Made by a program: the position numbers and the translations under genes
The notes under the pieces: model-generated
Seen by the model: only the letters and a program-made list of their open reading frames with translations
Told to the model about the DNA's origin: nothing
Databases searched by the model: none
Source of the DNA: Sulfuricurvum sp. IAE1
Lineage (GTDB): Bacteria > Campylobacterota > Campylobacteria > Campylobacterales > Sulfurimonadaceae
Length of the DNA: 5,524 nt
Direction of reading: 5' to 3'
Assembly (NCBI GenBank): GCA_945867285.1
Contig: CAMBHX010000105.1
Coordinates: 1-5,524, forward strand
In this document: positions 3,391-5,524 of the stretch, piece by piece
Layout: each line of letters starts with the position of its first letter
Position numbering within the stretch: position 1 is the stretch's first letter

Positions 3391-5524
3391 ATGCAGCAAA
3401 GAGATGATACCTTTATGATCCAATGGCATTTAGAGAGTGTTGAAAGTGCGCTAGGCGATTTGGATTCCACATACGAGGGGCTTAGCGCAGGAGAAGCTGT
3501 GGATCGGCTTGAACGATACGGTTTGAATGTATTGCAAGAAATGAAACAAAAAACGACTCTCATTATGTTTATTGATCAGTTCAAGGATTTTATGATCCTT
3601 GTTCTTATTGCTGCTGCTATTATCGCCGGAGTTATCGGCGAACCTTCTGATACCATTGCAATTATCATCATCATTGTGCTCAATGCTATTATCGGTTTTG
3701 CACAAGAGTATCGTGCCCAAAAAGCTATGGAAGCATTGAAAAAAATGGCAGGTGCCACAGCGAACGTTATCCGAGATGGGATGCCAAAAACAATCAATGC
3801 CTGTGAGATTGTTCCCGGTGATATTGTGACTTTGGAAGCTGGAAATATCATCCCTGCTGATTTGAGATTGATCGAGGTGATAAATCTCAAGGTTGATGAA
3901 GCTCCTTTGACTGGTGAGTCGGTCAGTGTTGAAAAACACACATTGCCATTAAAGGATGAAAGTGAGAGTCTTAGTGATCGAAAAAATATGTCTTACCGAG
4001 GGACATTTGTAACGTATGGACGTGCCAAAGGTGTAGTAACGGCGACAGGAATGGAAACGGAACTCGGAAAAATCGCACAGATACTACAAGGCGATGCGCA
4101 GATAAAAACACCTCTGCAAAAAAGATTGATTGTATTTGGACAGAAGCTCGCGATGGCTGTTCTCGTTATTTGTATTATCATCTTTACCGTCGGATTTATT
4201 CGTGGTGAGGAACCAATACTGATGTTACTTACTGCTGTCTCTCTGGCAGTGGCCGCAATCCCAGAAGCGCTTCCTGCAGTTGTCACTATATCGCTCGCAT
4301 TTGGGGCAAAGAAACTGGTCGGTCAAAATGCATTGATACGAAAACTTCCCGCCGTAGAGACTCTGGGGTCGGTAACATATATCTGTTCTGATAAGACGGG
4401 AACGCTGACACAAAACAAAATGGGTGTTGAGCAGATCTATGTTGATGGTATTACGACAAAAAAAGATGAATTACTAAATCTAAATCCCCGAAAATTCTAT
4501 GAGGGAAATCCGGGTGTATTTGAATATTATATGGCTGGTTTTGCTCTTTGCAGTGATGTGCTTAACGATGTACAGGGAGATTTGATTGGTGATCCTACTG
4601 AAACTGCTTTGTATACCATGGCGCAAGCAAATGGATTTGACAAACAAACATTGGAGAAGAGTTTCCCTCGTGTAGCTGAGATTCCATTTGACCCGCAGCG
4701 CAAGTGTATGACGACTTTTCATCACTACAGTGATACGCACACGGATAAACGGTTCATCTCTTTTACTAAAGGAGCATTGGATGTCCTGCTTCCAAAATCG
4801 GTCGATAGTCTAAGCGCTCAAGGGCTAAAAAAGATCGATACTGTCTTGCTGGAAAAGATCAACGTAGAAATGGCAGCTGAGGGGATGAGAATCCTTTGTC
4901 TGTGTATGAAAACATGGGAGGTTATTCCTGATAGGCTAGAGAAAGCAGAAGAAGGGCTCACATTTTTGGGTCTGGCAGGGATGATGGACCCGCCTCGCCC
5001 AGAAGCAAAAGAGGCAATTTCTTTATGCAAACAAGCAGGGATCAAGCCTGTGATGATTACAGGTGATCATCCCCTGACAGCAGGAGCTATTGCGCGGCAG
5101 CTTGGATTGCTGGATTCGCGTCCAAGATCGATGATAACTGGAAAAGAGCTTGATGAACTTTCACAAGAAGAGTTTGAGGATCGTGTTGAACATATTTGTG
5201 TTTATGCGAGGGTTGTTCCTCAACAGAAACTAAAAATTGTCAAAGCGTTACAAGACAAAGGACAATTTGTCGCTATGACTGGAGATGGGGTTAATGATGC
5301 TCCGGCTTTAAGGCATGCTGATATTGGTATCGCGATGGGCGTCATGGGTACTGATGTGTCAAAAGAAGCCGCAGAGATGATTTTGCTGGATGATAATTTC
5401 GCAACCATCGTCAATGCGGTAAAAGGCGGACGGCGGATTTTTGATAATATTCGAAAATTTATCAAATACACTATGACAAGCAACTCCGGTGAAATCTGGA
5501 CAATCTTTCTCGCTCCATTCTTCG
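3391..5524 (+). CDS. P2-type cation-transporting ATPase, Ca2+-pump-like (3' end outside window)
   Basis: The frame is open for 711 codons to the window edge; relatives are about 880-910 residues, so TM6-TM10 are missing. It is an inner-membrane ion pump driven by ATP through a phospho-aspartate. In order: cation-ATPase N-terminal domain (about 10-55), TM1 (66-83), TM2 (87-105), actuator domain with TGES (174-177), TM3 (254-270), TM4 with PEALP (291-295), phosphorylation loop DKTGTLT (D334), nucleotide-binding KGA (460-462), DPPRPE (533-538), TGD (557-559), TGDGVNDAP (630-638) and the start of TM5 with SNSGE (697-701). All catalytic residues are intact. E292 corresponds to the SERCA TM4 site-II glutamate, and N698/E701 to the SERCA TM5 site-I ligands, which favours a Ca2+-like P2A pump; the TM6 ligands that would settle this are outside. 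The start follows AGGAG (3381-3385), and a TAGAAT -10-like box lies at 3353-3358. Mg2+, Mn2+ or Na+ transport cannot be excluded. Confidence 0.93.
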   Translation, partial: MQQRDDTFMIQWHLESVESALGDLDSTYEGLSAGEAVDRLERYGLNVLQEMKQKTTLIMFIDQFKDFMILVLIAAAIIAGVIGEPSDTIAIIIIIVLNAIIGFAQEYRAQKAMEALKKMAGATANVIRDGMPKTINACEIVPGDIVTLEAGNIIPADLRLIEVINLKVDEAPLTGESVSVEKHTLPLKDESESLSDRKNMSYRGTFVTYGRAKGVVTATGMETELGKIAQILQGDAQIKTPLQKRLIVFGQKLAMAVLVICIIIFTVGFIRGEEPILMLLTAVSLAVAAIPEALPAVVTISLAFGAKKLVGQNALIRKLPAVETLGSVTYICSDKTGTLTQNKMGVEQIYVDGITTKKDELLNLNPRKFYEGNPGVFEYYMAGFALCSDVLNDVQGDLIGDPTETALYTMAQANGFDKQTLEKSFPRVAEIPFDPQRKCMTTFHHYSDTHTDKRFISFTKGALDVLLPKSVDSLSAQGLKKIDTVLLEKINVEMAAEGMRILCLCMKTWEVIPDRLEKAEEGLTFLGLAGMMDPPRPEAKEAISLCKQAGIKPVMITGDHPLTAGAIARQLGLLDSRPRSMITGKELDELSQEEFEDRVEHICVYARVVPQQKLKIVKALQDKGQFVAMTGDGVNDAPALRHADIGIAMGVMGTDVSKEAAEMILLDDNFATIVNAVKGGRRIFDNIRKFIKYTMTSNSGEIWTIFLAPFF

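Noticed and set aside
3451..3941. Two overlapping antisense open frames of 121 and 162 residues opposite the ATPase
   Set aside because: They lie in the strongly conserved actuator and TM1-TM2 coding region, show no family features and have no good RBS; they are shadows of the ATPase frame. The same applies to antisense frames at 3993-4413, 4480-4740, 4818-5045 and 5220-5483.
1..5524. A mobile element, defence system or CRISPR in this window
   Set aside because: No transposase, integrase, terminal inverted repeats, direct-repeat arrays or defence domains were seen; all six genes are ordinary chromosomal types.

Overview
The window looks like a chromosomal segment from a low-GC member of the Campylobacterota (Epsilonproteobacteria; a free-living Sulfurimonas-, Sulfuricurvum- or Sulfurospirillum-like organism is a reasonable guess). 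The basis is AT-rich intergenic DNA with poorly defined -35 boxes, a small exported protein resembling the DUF1104 type common in that phylum, and the mix of gene families. This placement is an inference. No RNA genes, insertion sequences, CRISPR arrays or phage genes were seen.

There are six genes, two of them cut by the window edges. On the minus strand, a Host_attach-family protein (994-1425) is followed after about 30 bp by a radical SAM enzyme of the AmmeMemoRadiSam type (amrS, 1-963, C-terminus outside the window). Divergently from these, on the plus strand, lie a small heat-shock protein (1621-2049) and a small exported protein with a signal peptide (2120-2467) that ends in a hairpin terminator. 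A predicted outer-membrane beta-barrel protein (2513-3250, minus) converges on that terminator. Divergent from the barrel gene is a P2-type cation-transporting ATPase (3391 to the window end, plus) with 711 codons present and the C-terminal transmembrane bundle missing.

The genes suggest a loose stress and envelope theme: a cytosolic holdase (Hsp20), a small periplasmic protein with Spy/CpxP-like LTxxQ-type motifs, an outer-membrane barrel, and an inner-membrane cation pump. No single pathway unites them. Two divergent intergenic regions (1426-1620 and 3251-3390) each hold a short perfect inverted repeat placed where a -35 box would lie, which suggests operator control. Three of the six genes (amrS, host_attach, hsp20) share an A-tract plus GGG(G)TT leader just before the start codon, while the other three have a GGAG or GGAGG Shine-Dalgarno. 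I do not see convincing evidence for a wholly new biological system. The most testable ideas are the small exported protein as a mini periplasmic chaperone paired with Hsp20, and the palindromic operators.
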